64,000 bases of DNA, taken from Rhyacophila brunnea (lineage: Eukaryota; Arthropoda; Insecta; Trichoptera; Rhyacophilidae). The DNA is taken from assembly GCA_022495005.1 (NCBI GenBank), contig JAGYXB010001008.1:124001-188000 (forward strand), read 5' to 3'. The notes under the pieces are model-generated. The model did no database searches, was not told where the DNA came from, and saw nothing but the letters and a program-made list of their open reading frames with translations. Of this stretch, positions 45,476 through 58,400 are shown one piece after another (within the stretch, counting starts at the first letter, position 1; each line of letters opens with the position of its first letter). Position numbers and translations under genes: made by a program.

Positions 45476-45876
45476 TTCTAAGGAATTGTATAATTATTAT
45501 TGTAAAATAATAATTATAACCGTAGGTCTATAAATATTATTATTTTGTTAAAAGGCTTCATAATATTATTTAGTAATAGGTATTTATAAAAAACCTTTAG
45601 TTATTATATAAAAAAATTGCACTTAATAATCTATCTTCGTCGAATATAATAAAGATAAGCCGTAATTCGTAAATTTCAGTAAAATTATTGATAATTCGAA
45701 TTTTAATGGAGCGAAATTTTCAATTACGAATTATGAATAACAAATTGCATGTCGTCATTTTTAATGTAGTAAATGTAGATAGTTTTTTTTGTTTTCGAAA
45801 TTATTAAGTTAAATTTGAGTTTTTCAAAATTGTGATAAAAACTCTATACTTATCTGAAAGTAAAATCTTCATTTGA

Positions 45877-45882
45877 TTTATT
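45877..45882 (-). promoter_or_regulatory. Candidate poly(A) signal of the LRR gene
   Basis: First AATAAA on the minus strand after the stop codon, about 130 bases downstream. No closer canonical hexamer is seen. Confidence 0.4.
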
Positions 45883-46013
45883 CAGGATAATACGTTGACT
45901 TAGAAAATCAAAACTATCAGTAAATTTCGAATAATGGTTTTCGTTTAGCAAAGTTAATTAAAAGTAATTTTGTTGTTTGAAACATTCTTTTGTTTCTCAT
46001 ATGCAGAGTAAAA

Positions 46014-46464
46014 TTAAACCATGTACAATTGTGCCAAAATACCGCCAATAACAGTAAATATTAGCACAGAATCAAACCCAAACGATTGTCGACGATTCAT
46101 AAAAGATTTCGATCCAGAACTACTAAACCATGACCTCCTCCTGTAACCATTCCTTGAATCTTCTTCAAAGTTCTTATATTTCAACCTCGTGAAGTCTTCC
46201 GGTAATGGTTTGCACTGACTGTCAAACCAATTTGCAGTCGCTATGTAGGATTTCAAAGCAAGAACGCATATTTGAAGATTTGGGGTACGATCTTCGATGG
46301 CTTTCTTCAATGGGCCTTCAATTTTGAACATCTCCTGTCGTTTGTTGTACGGGATGTCTGAAGTGTGGAGGATCTCGTTGTTGGGTGTTCTTACAACAAC
46401 TCGGAAGTCTGATATATCAGATGATGAGCGGACATACCATTGGACTCGGATGGCTTCTTGGGCG
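46014..46464 (-). CDS. LRR gene last exon (Fn3-like region, hydrophobic tail, stop)
   Basis: Acceptor ATGTTTTAG. IRVQWYVRSSSDISDFRVVV and LQICVLALKSY look like strands of a Fn3 or Ig-type sandwich (inference). Then a basic RRR spacer and a 17-residue hydrophobic tail directly before TAA at 46016-46014, the layout of a GPI-attachment signal. Confidence 0.85.
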
Positions 46465-49400
46465 CTAAAACATAAAATTATGAGTTAGATTTGAAACAGC
46501 AAATATATAATGAATCTGTGGCACGCTGCAGTGGAGTAAAATATTATGCAAAGAAACCAAATATATGTAGCTAAGAGTAATATATTTGAAGTCACTTCAA
46601 ATCATTTTATCTTGCACTCTATGCATTGAAAGACTTAAGGTATAAATTGAATATATTTAGTTATAATATACCACAACTTGATAACGTTAAATATGGTTCA
46701 GTTGGTTGCAAAGAATTTCTGACAAGAAGGGGATATAGAAGAATACATAATATGTATTAGTAGTAAAGGGTGGAGGTAGGCTGTAGAGATCCGACATAAA
46801 TAGTTCACACTACACTTTTTCAGTCATACCTATTTGTTTTTATTGAACTAAAGTATACAAATTGGATATAGTGTTGGTTAGTTTTTAAAATTCAATGAAA
46901 CCCTGCCAGCCAATCCATAATAGTGGAGGTAGGCTATGGAGATCTGATAAAAATATCGCACACACTTTGTCAGTCATACTTATTTGATGGTGTTGGTTGG
47001 TTTTTCAAAATTCATATAAATTTGTACCAAACAATAATCGATAGAAAATATTTTATAGATAGAAGAATATTTTTTATCTATTATGGTTTGGCGTAGGCAG
47101 GGTTTAATTGCATCTAACCAATATCATCCGCGTTTTGCATATGTAGCTGCAGAATAATAACGATCAAATATCTATTGTTTAAGATATCAAATTACTTTAC
47201 AGTAATATATTCCCAGCGAATCCATTTCCAGTAAACAACTGAGCTAGATCAGCAAGTCGGTTGGCGAAATTAGAGACGGTGTATTATTACATCATATCAC
47301 AGCACATTATACCATTACGGTGTATTAGCCGAATAATCATTTTTCATAGTATCATATTTTCTTACAACTGTAATAACAAATAATATTTCATTTCGCTACT
47401 CGATTTAAAACGCTGATTCTATAATTAGTCTAATATGATTATGTACCAGAATTTTATGTTAATGTGTTACTTTTTATTGTATAAATAACGAAGAATAATT
47501 TATCTAGATGTCACTCGAATCCAAGTACCTAGCTCGTAACTATCATGTATAATATACTATTGTACCGATACGCTGCTAATAAATCTCACCCTGCTACATC
47601 GTTGACTTCATTATCATCATCTTCTACACATCGAACACCACACTAGTGACCCAACACATATTTAGTTCAATGAAAACAAATAATATTATGTAGTTACTAT
47701 GTATGACAAAATTTAATGTGCACTATCTATGTCGCCCACGATGTCCGAGTGGCTAAAGCGTTGGCTTATAATGTTGTGGGTCCGACATATTGATTTCAAT
47801 GTGTGTTTGGAGTCAAAGTATGAACTTAATAGATTGAGCCTGTTTGAGGAAGTGGCTAACATACTTTTCTCGTAAATACAACAATCTATTAATACAAAAA
47901 AATACAAAGAATCGGACAAGGTCAAAAAAAAATGACAGATCTCCCCAACCTACATCCACCCTTCGCAATTGATATGTACTTACAATTCAACACCACGGAA
48001 CGCTAAATCCGGCTCGGGTTCAAAATGCGAACTCCCAATTTCCGTCTGCTCTTTTTCCTTTTCATCCAAGATCCTTCTAATCTCAACGTTCTCATTGCAC
48101 TCCAACCGGCTGTCCTTGATGTCCATAAAATCAGTGTCCTTAAGGCTGAGCGGTAGAGCGCAGGTGAGGTTAGAGTACGCAAAGTAGTCTGATGATATTT
48201 CCGACTGCGTCAGATGATTGAGGTAATGTTTCAGAGGTCTTGAAAAGCAGTCGCATGTAAGGGGGTTTTCTGGAATAAACACAAAGACATTAATTAGTTG
48301 AGAATTGCATATTGAGTGTAGAAAGTAAAAAGGGCGTAACCCTCAATTTTTTCAAAATGTGTTTTATTGAATAATAACGTTGTACACGACTAAATACACA
48401 TTGTGCCCAAAGAATGTAAGCTGCAAACGCCGATTTATTATCTAAATTTAGCTGGCAATTTAAAAAAAAAAAAAGAAGAAGGAAATGAAGTGGGAAAAAC
48501 GATTTAACCATCATTTTTGTTGGTTTTTCTTTAATTAACTCAATAATTATTATCAGATTAGGATTATAAAAACCAAATTATTAATTATGACGCACTTTAA
48601 GTTAGTGTAACATCCTTTTTAACTCATTCACTGCGAACCTGTTAATTACTGTTTAATCACCACATTTAATTAACATGCTAATAGTATCTAATGGCCAACT
48701 AATGGCAATGCACCAATTGCGTTGGACGCACGGAATGAGTTAAGTTACTTTTTATGGGCGAATGGGCGACAGAGGATCAAATCGGGACTTCATCTCAGGG
48801 AGTAACTGTGAATGCTTGGCAGAGACAAGCCAATAAGAAGTGGGAGGAGCTGGGTAAGGCCTTCATTCAGCAGTACCAATCTCAGCTGATGATATTAATT
48901 TATGGAAATAACATTTTAAAAACTAACCCTGGAAATAAACACGTAATCCGTTACGTACGAAATTTGTTACAAGTTTGTCATCAAGGGTTTCCAACATGTT
49001 GCCTGTCAAGTTTAGTATTTTTAAGTTGGTTGCATTTGCCAGTTCGTCAATTGGCAACGTAATGAGTTCGTTGTTCGACAGATCGATCTTGGTAATGTTG
49101 ACAGGCAGGGTGAAGAGACCTGAAATCAATTTAATGGTAAATGCTTCCCACTTTTAAATACAATCTTTATTAAAGGAAACCAAAGATGTTGGTGGCACAT
49201 GTCAGTGGCGAAGGGTGGAAGTAGGCTGATAAGATCTGACATAAATAGTCCAGAGTAAACTTTGTCAGTCATACGTATTTGTTTTCATTGAACTAAGTCT
49301 ACTATTTACAAAATATGGTGTAGGTTAGTTTTTTAAAATTCAATTAAACACTGTGAAAAACAAACCATAATAGATAATTGTCCAAAAATAATGTCTCTAT

Positions 49401-52400
49401 CCATAAAATATCTAAAATTATGCCATTAAAGCATACATCATTTTGTATATTATATTAGTGCACACTAAATTTTGTCAGTCAAATGTATTTGTTTTCATTG
49501 ACTACAATGTGAAGTTAGTGTATCTTAGTTTTTAAAATTCAATTAAACTCTTTCTAATCTAAGCCATAGTAGATAATAGTCTAAACATATTTTATAGATC
49601 GAAGAATATTTTTATCTACTATGGTTTGGTTTCGGCAGGGCGTAATGAATTTTAAAAAACTAACCTACAACATGTGTAATTTATGTATTCTTAATTCAAT
49701 GAAAACAAATAAGTATGAATGAAAAAGTGTGCACTATTTCGTCGAATTCCCCATAACATACCAAAACTATTATTGTTTAGTTTATGCAAGGATTAATTGG
49801 TTTTTAAAAACTAACCAACACCATCTGTAAATTGTAGTCTTATTCAATAAAATTAAATACGAATGACTGACAAAGTTTAATGTATGTACACTATTTATGT
49901 TGGATCTTAACAGCTAAACTCCACCCTTCGCCACTGACAGGTGTTATTATTACGTTGTTCACTTTTAAGTCGGAGAAAAGGGGAAATAGTATGAAGTTAA
50001 TAAAAAATATAATATGTTCTTGCCTTTTTCTGATGTTAAATCATTCAAGTTATTGTTCGACAAATCCAAAATTCGAAGTGATGTCAAATTGCTTATAACA
50101 TCTGGAAAAAAAATATAATATTTTAATACGATACTCGAAAATGGAACTAGAACGGTTATGTATTATATTGACATAATATATTATTACCATTATAGGTACC
50201 CATATAATTCACAATTTCTAATTTACTATAAAACACCCATGATCGCCGCCCGGTTTAAGCGTCGGCCTATAGCGTCGCGGGTCCTTGGTTCGAATCCTGG
50301 GTCTGGCAACTACACATACTGTTTTTCAATTTTTTGTATGGACCTAATAGGTTGAACAAGTGGCTGACATTCATTTCTCATAAAAACTAAATCTGTTAAT
50401 ACAAACCTTCACTCTGTGGAGGCCCATATGATCTTATTAGATCGGACATTGTAAAAGAAGATATAGTTTTACATTTTCCAAAAAATTAAGCTTGAAATGC
50501 GCACGGGTCTTCTGTGCAAAAACACAAAATAATCATGGAATTACAATATAACCACGTTTCCTCCTAATCAGAGAATATGGGCCGTACTACGGGAATATAC
50601 TAGGGGCCGTCCATATATGACATCACACCCTAGGGGGGAAGGGGTCTGATATAATGTGACGATTCTTGACGAGGGGGGGAGGGGGGAGGGGGGTTTGAGA
50701 AAATGTGACATTCAAAGTAAAAAAAAAATATAAAAGGATCTAAAAACACAATATTGGGATCGAGGAGAATAAATATAAAAAAAAAGTCAAAAATGTGATG
50801 TAATATAGACAGGGGGGTAAAAGGTTATGTGACAAAATGTGACGATGGGTTAAAAAATAGCCAAAATCATGTGACGTCATATGTGGACAACCCCTTATGT
50901 ATTAACAGACTTATTACATAGAATGGTTGTTAACCATTCGCTAAACACATTGGATCCTTGCCAGTGCAATCACATTGAAAATCGCCGTGCAGATATGCAG
51001 TTCGCAGTATCACAGTGCACCGTGAGATGTTGTAGCATGAAGATCAAGATCCTAAATAAAACACTTAACGATACGTAATTAATACTCACAATAATACAAG
51101 GGAAATACAAAAGAAAATAGGTAGGTAAGTAAATTGGAAATACAATCATTATTATCGTATAGGTATATTTATATAGAATTCTGAATGATTGAAAAGATCA
51201 TTAGCAAGTAGGTGCTAATGAAATGATCCGCTACACGTCATATTTTTGTCTCAATGCTATATGGCCACCTGTTTCCGGTACGACAGCTCACGGTGAAATG
51301 CATACGAACAATCTACAAGTAATTATTGTAATCTAGTAATATCGTATAATCCCGGATGCCGCCAAAGAGTGCGACACGCGCGTACCCTTGTGGCACAGCT
51401 ACAAGGTTTCCGTCGTCGTGGCCAGCCCTCCCTCACCCTGCAGCGGTGCTACAAAAGCGATCTACGTGCTGCAGGTCTGGAATGGCAAGAGGTGCAAGAG
51501 TTGGCGATGGATCGAGGGAAGTGTCCCGAACTTGTGCTTGCCTTATGCCCCAATGTTGGGTCGTGACAGGGTGAAAGAAAAAGAAGAAGTAATATAGTAA
51601 TCTTGAAGTAATTTAAATTGTTGAAATGTGTACTCACATTTTCTGACAGTGTTGATAGAATTGTACGACATATTAAGTACACGCAGTTGCTTGGTGCCAT
51701 AAGACAGATCCACGGTTATGGCAGGCAATGAATTATGACTTAAATCAATCTCATATAGTTTGTACGGAATGTAGGGATCACTGGGGAACGTCTTACGAGT
51801 TAGGTAACTTATCTTGTTGTAACTCAAATTCACCTAAAAAGAAAATAATATATGTTATATAATTTTACTTAAGCCAAAAATTGAAACAAGAAATGTCCAC
51901 GGTTATTTTGCGCAGATCCAATTTATAAATATCAATTTAACTATAATAATCGTTTGATTTGATTGTTTTTCAGTTGAAAATTGTATCTGATAGTACTGAA
52001 TACTAATAATTTGAAATTAAACTTGAGATTTGAAATACAATTTAAAATCAATGAATATAATAATATTATGATGGCGCTCAAAATGTTAATTTTCTAATTA
52101 TTGTTTGCTTTATTTGATTTTTATATTGTAGATGTATTTTATGGTGCTGAAAACTAATTTGTACATAATATTTTGCAATAGGAAGCCCATGAAATACCAA
52201 AATTATTGAATTATTGGATTGTAATATTTCAGAATCAACAATATAATCAGTGTAATCAAAATCAGACATAAATAGTGGTTCAGGCAAGGTTTAATTGCAT
52301 TTTAAAAACTAACCAACACCATCTGCAATTTTGTATATTTAGTTCAATGAAAACAAATGTATGTATGACTGACAAAGTTTAGTGTGCACTATTTATGTTG

Positions 52401-55400
52401 TATCTTAAGAGCCTAAGGGTTTAAAACAGCTTTAAAGTGTAATAATTATGTTCATCTTGCTCCAAAGAGATCATGTTACGATATTCTTTAGTCATAAGTA
52501 ATAATTAAATTTAAATCTCACCCGTTCAAGTGAAAGACAGTCGTCCAAAAGTCCTTTTGTTTTATTCTCTATTCTCTCCAGCCGATTCATAGACAAATCC
52601 AAAGATCTAAAAACAACGGTTAATATTTTTAAAAATAATACAATATCGTATAAAATAATTTGATTTTATTAGGTATCGATATGTTGTTGACAAAAACGTT
52701 AAGATATATTCGAGGGCTTAGTGTCAAACAACACTATCTACAAAAGTGCAACTTTACAGGAGAGCCAAAAATCGTTATTTTAGATTCTTTTTACTCAACA
52801 AGGGAAATGTTTATTTTAAACCTAATGTTAATATTTTATAATTTATTGTGCATTGTACATTTATCTTGCTAATGATGATGTTAAAATTTATAGGGATAGT
52901 TTTTAAAAAATATGAAAACAAGGGTTACTTATGTAGTTAGCGTTAAACTTTACTGACGATTTAATAAGAAATTATAAAAAATTGACATAACGTTGTTTGA
53001 CTATCATGTAGCCGTAAATGTAAAATAACGTTATCTCAAAAAAAAAACACTTTTTTGTAGATAACGTTGTCTGACTTTAAGCACTTGTATTACATTCATA
53101 TATTTCGACTCTGTCTTCTCGAGGGTTTTTTCAATGGTTTAGGTACATCTGAATAAAATGCCTGTATATATTCTTCTTTTACCCTGTCACGCCCCAACAT
53201 TTGCGCATAGGGCAAGCACATGTTTGCGCCATTTCCCTCGGTCCATCGTCAACTCTCACACCTCCTACCATGCCAGACCTACTGCAGCGCGTATATCGCT
53301 TTTGTAGCACCGTTGTAGAATGAGGGATGGCCAGGCACAGCGATAGAACCCTCGAGGTTGTGCTACAAGGGTACGAAGTGTCGCATTCTCTGGAAGCATC
53401 CGGAACATATGTCCCAGCCACGTGGAGCGTCTTTTTGTGATTAGTTCAATTAACGAAGGTTGCCGTGCGCACTCACAAACTTGAATGTTTGTAACGCAGT
53501 CGTACCAATGTACCCCTAAGATTCGACAGCCTCACAACCATACAGGATCACAAGTAGCACGCACTCATTGAACAAACGACATTTAGTCCTCACAGAATAT
53601 AGCGTTAACCTTCATGCGAGTTTGTTGAATGCAGACCCCTGAATGAATATATTAGCCGCAATAAAATAATTACCTCATAGACACCAGTCCAAAGAAAGCA
53701 CCATTGGGTATTTTAGTGATGCTGTTATTCCTGAGTGAAAGAGTCAGCAACTGCAGTAATCCATCGAATGTCTTCTCGCTTACACTTGATATGTTATTGT
53801 TAGACAAGTCCAAGTCAAAGACAATTGGCAGACGACCGAACGCTGCCTTTTTAAGCTTTGTAATGTTGTTATTCTGAAAAATGTCATAGATAGTTCAATC
53901 ACTGTATGTCAAATTTCTAGTGCCCCCAAAGATCGTAACCGTCCTGACGTCATAAATGGAGACGATCTTCGTTTTTTTAAATAAACTTGCTAGTTTACAT
54001 CAGTCACATGAATAGACGTATTGTTTTTCTTCAAATTGAATTTTGTAATTGAAAATTTCAATTTTCTATTTTTTCCCTTTAGCCGTTTTTATGGTTAGGG
54101 GGCCACAGAAAAATATTAGAAATGTGTGTAGGCATGTAGAAAATGATAAAAAACGTTCAATAAGTCATGCGGGTGTCGATGAAGCGCGGTACGCGTGAGG
54201 TGACCTCATTGTTGTTCTGGTGATTTCAGCAGATTTTGCTAACTGACAATGTTCGTTTAAAGGTTCAAAATGTGCTATGGGATGGAAGCATTAGTATGAT
54301 AACATTTTAAATACCAAGAAATCAGATGATAATTATAAAAGAATTGATATTTAGGCTGCCATCTTGTTTTATCTGTCATCGAGTTTGGATTTAAAAATTA
54401 TATATAAGATATAGTTTCACAAATTTAGCAATGTACATACATCCAATTTCAAATACTGTAAAGATGTCAGCGGACTAAGAGCTTCCCAGGGCGGTTGTTG
54501 CAATCCGGTGTTAGTTAGCGTCAACGTCCTCACGGTGAGGAGATTCCTGAAGCTCTCCGAAGACAGTCCTGTTGATAATGGGTTACCGGTGAGGTCGATG
54601 CCGAGCAGAGAGTTCATCGTTGGCCACACATTCTCCGGAATTGAAGATATATTGTTGTGTGAGAGGTTTATGTCGCTGAGGAGGAAATTAAATGACTTTA
54701 TAATTATTTTGACATTGAAGATTTGGCAGTATTTTTCCAGACCCAGGACTCTAACCTGGGACTCAGGACGTTATAAGACGAATAAATAATTATAGTAGAA
54801 CAATTTAACCTTGAACATGCGCAGATACAATTTCTTCTAGTGCACAGGAATCTCGCAGGGCGAATGTGATTATTTTTATGGTTGCTATTCCCAACTGAAC
54901 TTACACTATCACTCACCGCCGATCAGATTATGTCTTATTTTCTGTCAAAACTAACAAACTTCACGCAAATGTCGCATGATTAAAACATTGTTTTTGACAT
55001 TTCGTATTTTGTCATTGGATAGCTCATTGGAATTAGGCGGCAGGGCCGGCTCTACCTTAAGGGTTCGTAGGGACCATCCCCACATCATTATCATGTCAAA
55101 AATACACGTCGAATATTTTTATCACTGTCATAATATACCTACTTAGATACTATTTTATCCATCTGTACCCGTCGCAATTTATTAAAATTATTATTATACA
55201 AATAAATAAAGCAATGATTGTAAATTATGTAATAAAATAACATAATGATGATTACGCTGTATTAAAATAATTAATACGCTCTATTTTACGGTGAAACCTA
55301 TCGACAAATTGAGAAAGCTATGGCGTCTATTTTACACTGACCGGGTGGGGTTACTCACTCACATCCCGTTGCCGCAGTATAAATCTCAATCTACAAAGGA

Positions 55401-58400
55401 TGTGAATGCATTAGCATTAGCATACTGGGGAGCAAATCAAATAACCCCATCGTTGAGTAAAAACACTTGCTGTATGTAGTTGTTCAAAACTGATAATGGT
55501 AAGTCTATAATAATTATTATTATTTATGATACTGGAAAATTACTCATTTCTTCATTAATAAAATCATATTATTATAAGTAGCTTGGTACTTAATGTATAA
55601 TATAATAAAGTAGGTAGGTATGTATATTTAATAATTAATGGCTAAACCCCACCAGCTAGAAAATCGTCGAGCCCAAGAGTCGAGAGGTTGAGAGTTGTCC
55701 CATTGGTATGGAACGGTTTGCAGTTATTGAGATTGCATACCGCTAAGGTGTAGGCAAGCTAAAACTGAAAGTTAGAGGGCTCGCACATCAGAACTCGCCG
55801 CATGCGTCTTACCAAGAAACAAACGTTATAAAATGGAGCTTCGCAGATTGGCCGATGCAACTGCAACTCTGCGACCCTGCGACATTCGTCTAGTTGCATT
55901 GGCCAAAGCCTGCATGTCGATCTCAAAAAATGTTGGCTCCGCGCAAGCGCACAGCCTGCGGCCATCGGCCATTTCTGTCTCTGTCTCTGTCTACACTGTC
56001 ATTGCTCGCTCATCGCTGGTCACCGCGTTTGACGTTTGTTCATACAATCAACACAATAAAAATGGCAGACGAGAGACTTCTCCTTTTTCGCGTTTGACGT
56101 TTGCCGCTAGGCAGATGTGCGAGGTTGTAGCATGCAACATTCGCCGGCATTCTCAGAAATTTTGATTTATGGCCGTCAGGCACACAAGGCGAGTTGTGAT
56201 GTGCGAGCCGGTTTAGTTCAGCAAAAAACATCAAGCCTCATTGGTATAATCATATAGTTTATAAACCATTTTTTTAGTGATCAAACCTATATGTATCTAA
56301 TGTCTAAATTTCAAATATTTCAAATACTTTGCCCAGTTATCTCCATTCATAGTTGAATATCTCTGTCTTAATATATGTACTTGTATATTGAACTTACCCC
56401 AAACTGATTGGCATCATAAATATCTTCTGCAGCTGGTTGTGACTTACATCCAGAACCCGACAGCTGGCGAGTTTCGTCAGCGCCCCTTTTGCTATTTCTG
56501 TCAGTTTGTTATGGGACAAGTCCAGTTCCAGGACAGTCGGGATAGTTCCAAATGTTGGATTCTTTATCTGCTCCAAGTTGTTGTGACTGAGATTTATGAG
56601 TCTGTCAAATAAACAAAATAATATTGCATTAAGGCCGTACATCAGTTGAGGCATGGTCTAAAAAGATCGTTGCTAGGCGATGGCGGATTGCGGATTGCGG
56701 GTCGCGGGTGCAAATGACGCCTGTCCAACGAAATATTATTTGTCATATAAATCCAACATACGTCCATTTTATGTTCTGTTTATTGTTCTATTAGTAACAA
56801 TAATAATATATTCGTTGACATGTTTTCTTTTTAAAGTAAATGGGTAACATTTTTAGTCATCTTTACACAATTTAAGAATTAATTGGCCCGTCTCCATCAC
56901 GAAGCAAAGTGACGTGCTTCTAGCTCGACGTTCTCTCACTGAATGCGAGCGAGTCCAAAATTTCATCACGCCTACAGTTGAAAATTATTTGCCGTTTCAC
57001 TGATGCGTCACCTTAATGAAATCGACTCAGTTTTTTTCTGTACAAAGGTTTAGTACTGGTTCTATGCCTTTAGCGAGTTTTCTCGCTCTATGACAGGCCG
57101 CACATACAAATTTCGCGAGGTATCTCATCCAACTTTAAACTCAAATTACTAGACACCGTCAATTGATTTGCATAATCTAAAAAAATAAACACAAAGTGAC
57201 ATCTGTTTGAATAATTATGAAATACTAAGCCACAAATTATCGGTATAAAAGCGATTTTTAGTAAGACTACATTCAACGTGTGTCGTTAAAAATCTACAGC
57301 CTCTCAGATACTGTCATAGTAATATCGTGAGGCATAGAAAAGGTGAAAATTACTTCTAAAATCCGATTTGGATCTTGGTCGTCTCATGAAGAGGTTCTTA
57401 ACAGATTTGCATACAAGAAATGTCTCTTAACCACATGCTCAACCCATTAAGTACATGCTCTGGATCCACACGTTGAAAAAAATTTGTAAAACCCGGGATT
57501 CGAACCCGAGACCCACAATTTCATAAGCGACGACTAAAAAATATGATCTTTAGTGTCCCAGAATGACATCTGCAAAAGTTATTTCGTGACTAAGTTACAA
57601 TTCTTTTTTATGTAGGCGTATATTGTGTACACCCACGGTAGCTAAGTTGGTAGATTGTTTTGTCTCTTTCCACCTTTATACCCCGTTTACACGTGCATGG
57701 ATTTACTGCTGACAGTACGTATTATCGCAGCCATAATAAGAAAATGCACGTATAAATACGTTTTATCGTGCAAGTCACAAGATTGAATACATGGTTAAAA
57801 AAAGGCCGGAAGCTTCTGAATTTTCACGCAATAATTGGTATATGTATGGTGGGTGTGCATACGCAGTAGAATGATAGTGATGAACCTGCTAGAAGAAATA
57901 CGAACTACACCGCACAGAATATTTTGACTTCTACCGATTATCTACGAACTTATCCGAATCTGTTTGAATCTGTCAAATAGCACCATACGATGACAACATA
58001 GTGTTTCGCTTACACTTGAAAATTAAGATTGGAGAGACAGTTAACACTTTTATGTGTAAACAGTTATTATCGTGATAGTTTAAAATACATACTATTGGTG
58101 CAAGTAAATCCATGCACGTGTCCAGCCGCTATTATATTATAATCTATTATTTATATAGATAAGATGTGTCAGTATACCTATTTGATTTTATGAAACATGA
58201 GTATATAACACTAGTCTGAATATAAATAAAATTTATGTTATTGAAATGCACGCTGTAATTACTTGTAATTTACGATTATTATATAAACTATTGTTAGTTC
58301 GATGGAAAGAAATAAGTATGTCTTACAAAGTTTAGTGTGCACTATTAGAAGACCTCCAAAGCAGAATGCAGGAACTCGCTGAAGTTAGCAACAAAGTAGG

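Noticed and set aside
51356..51574. Several overlapping 65-72-codon ORFs
   Set aside because: All are frames of one LINE 3' fragment that recurs inverted at 53160.
55833..56165. 110-codon ORF on the plus strand
   Set aside because: Lies inside an inverted-repeat MITE; GC-rich TE sequence explains the open frame.
57610..57650. A-box-like GTAGCTAAGTTGGTAGATTG
   Set aside because: No B box follows at the right distance.
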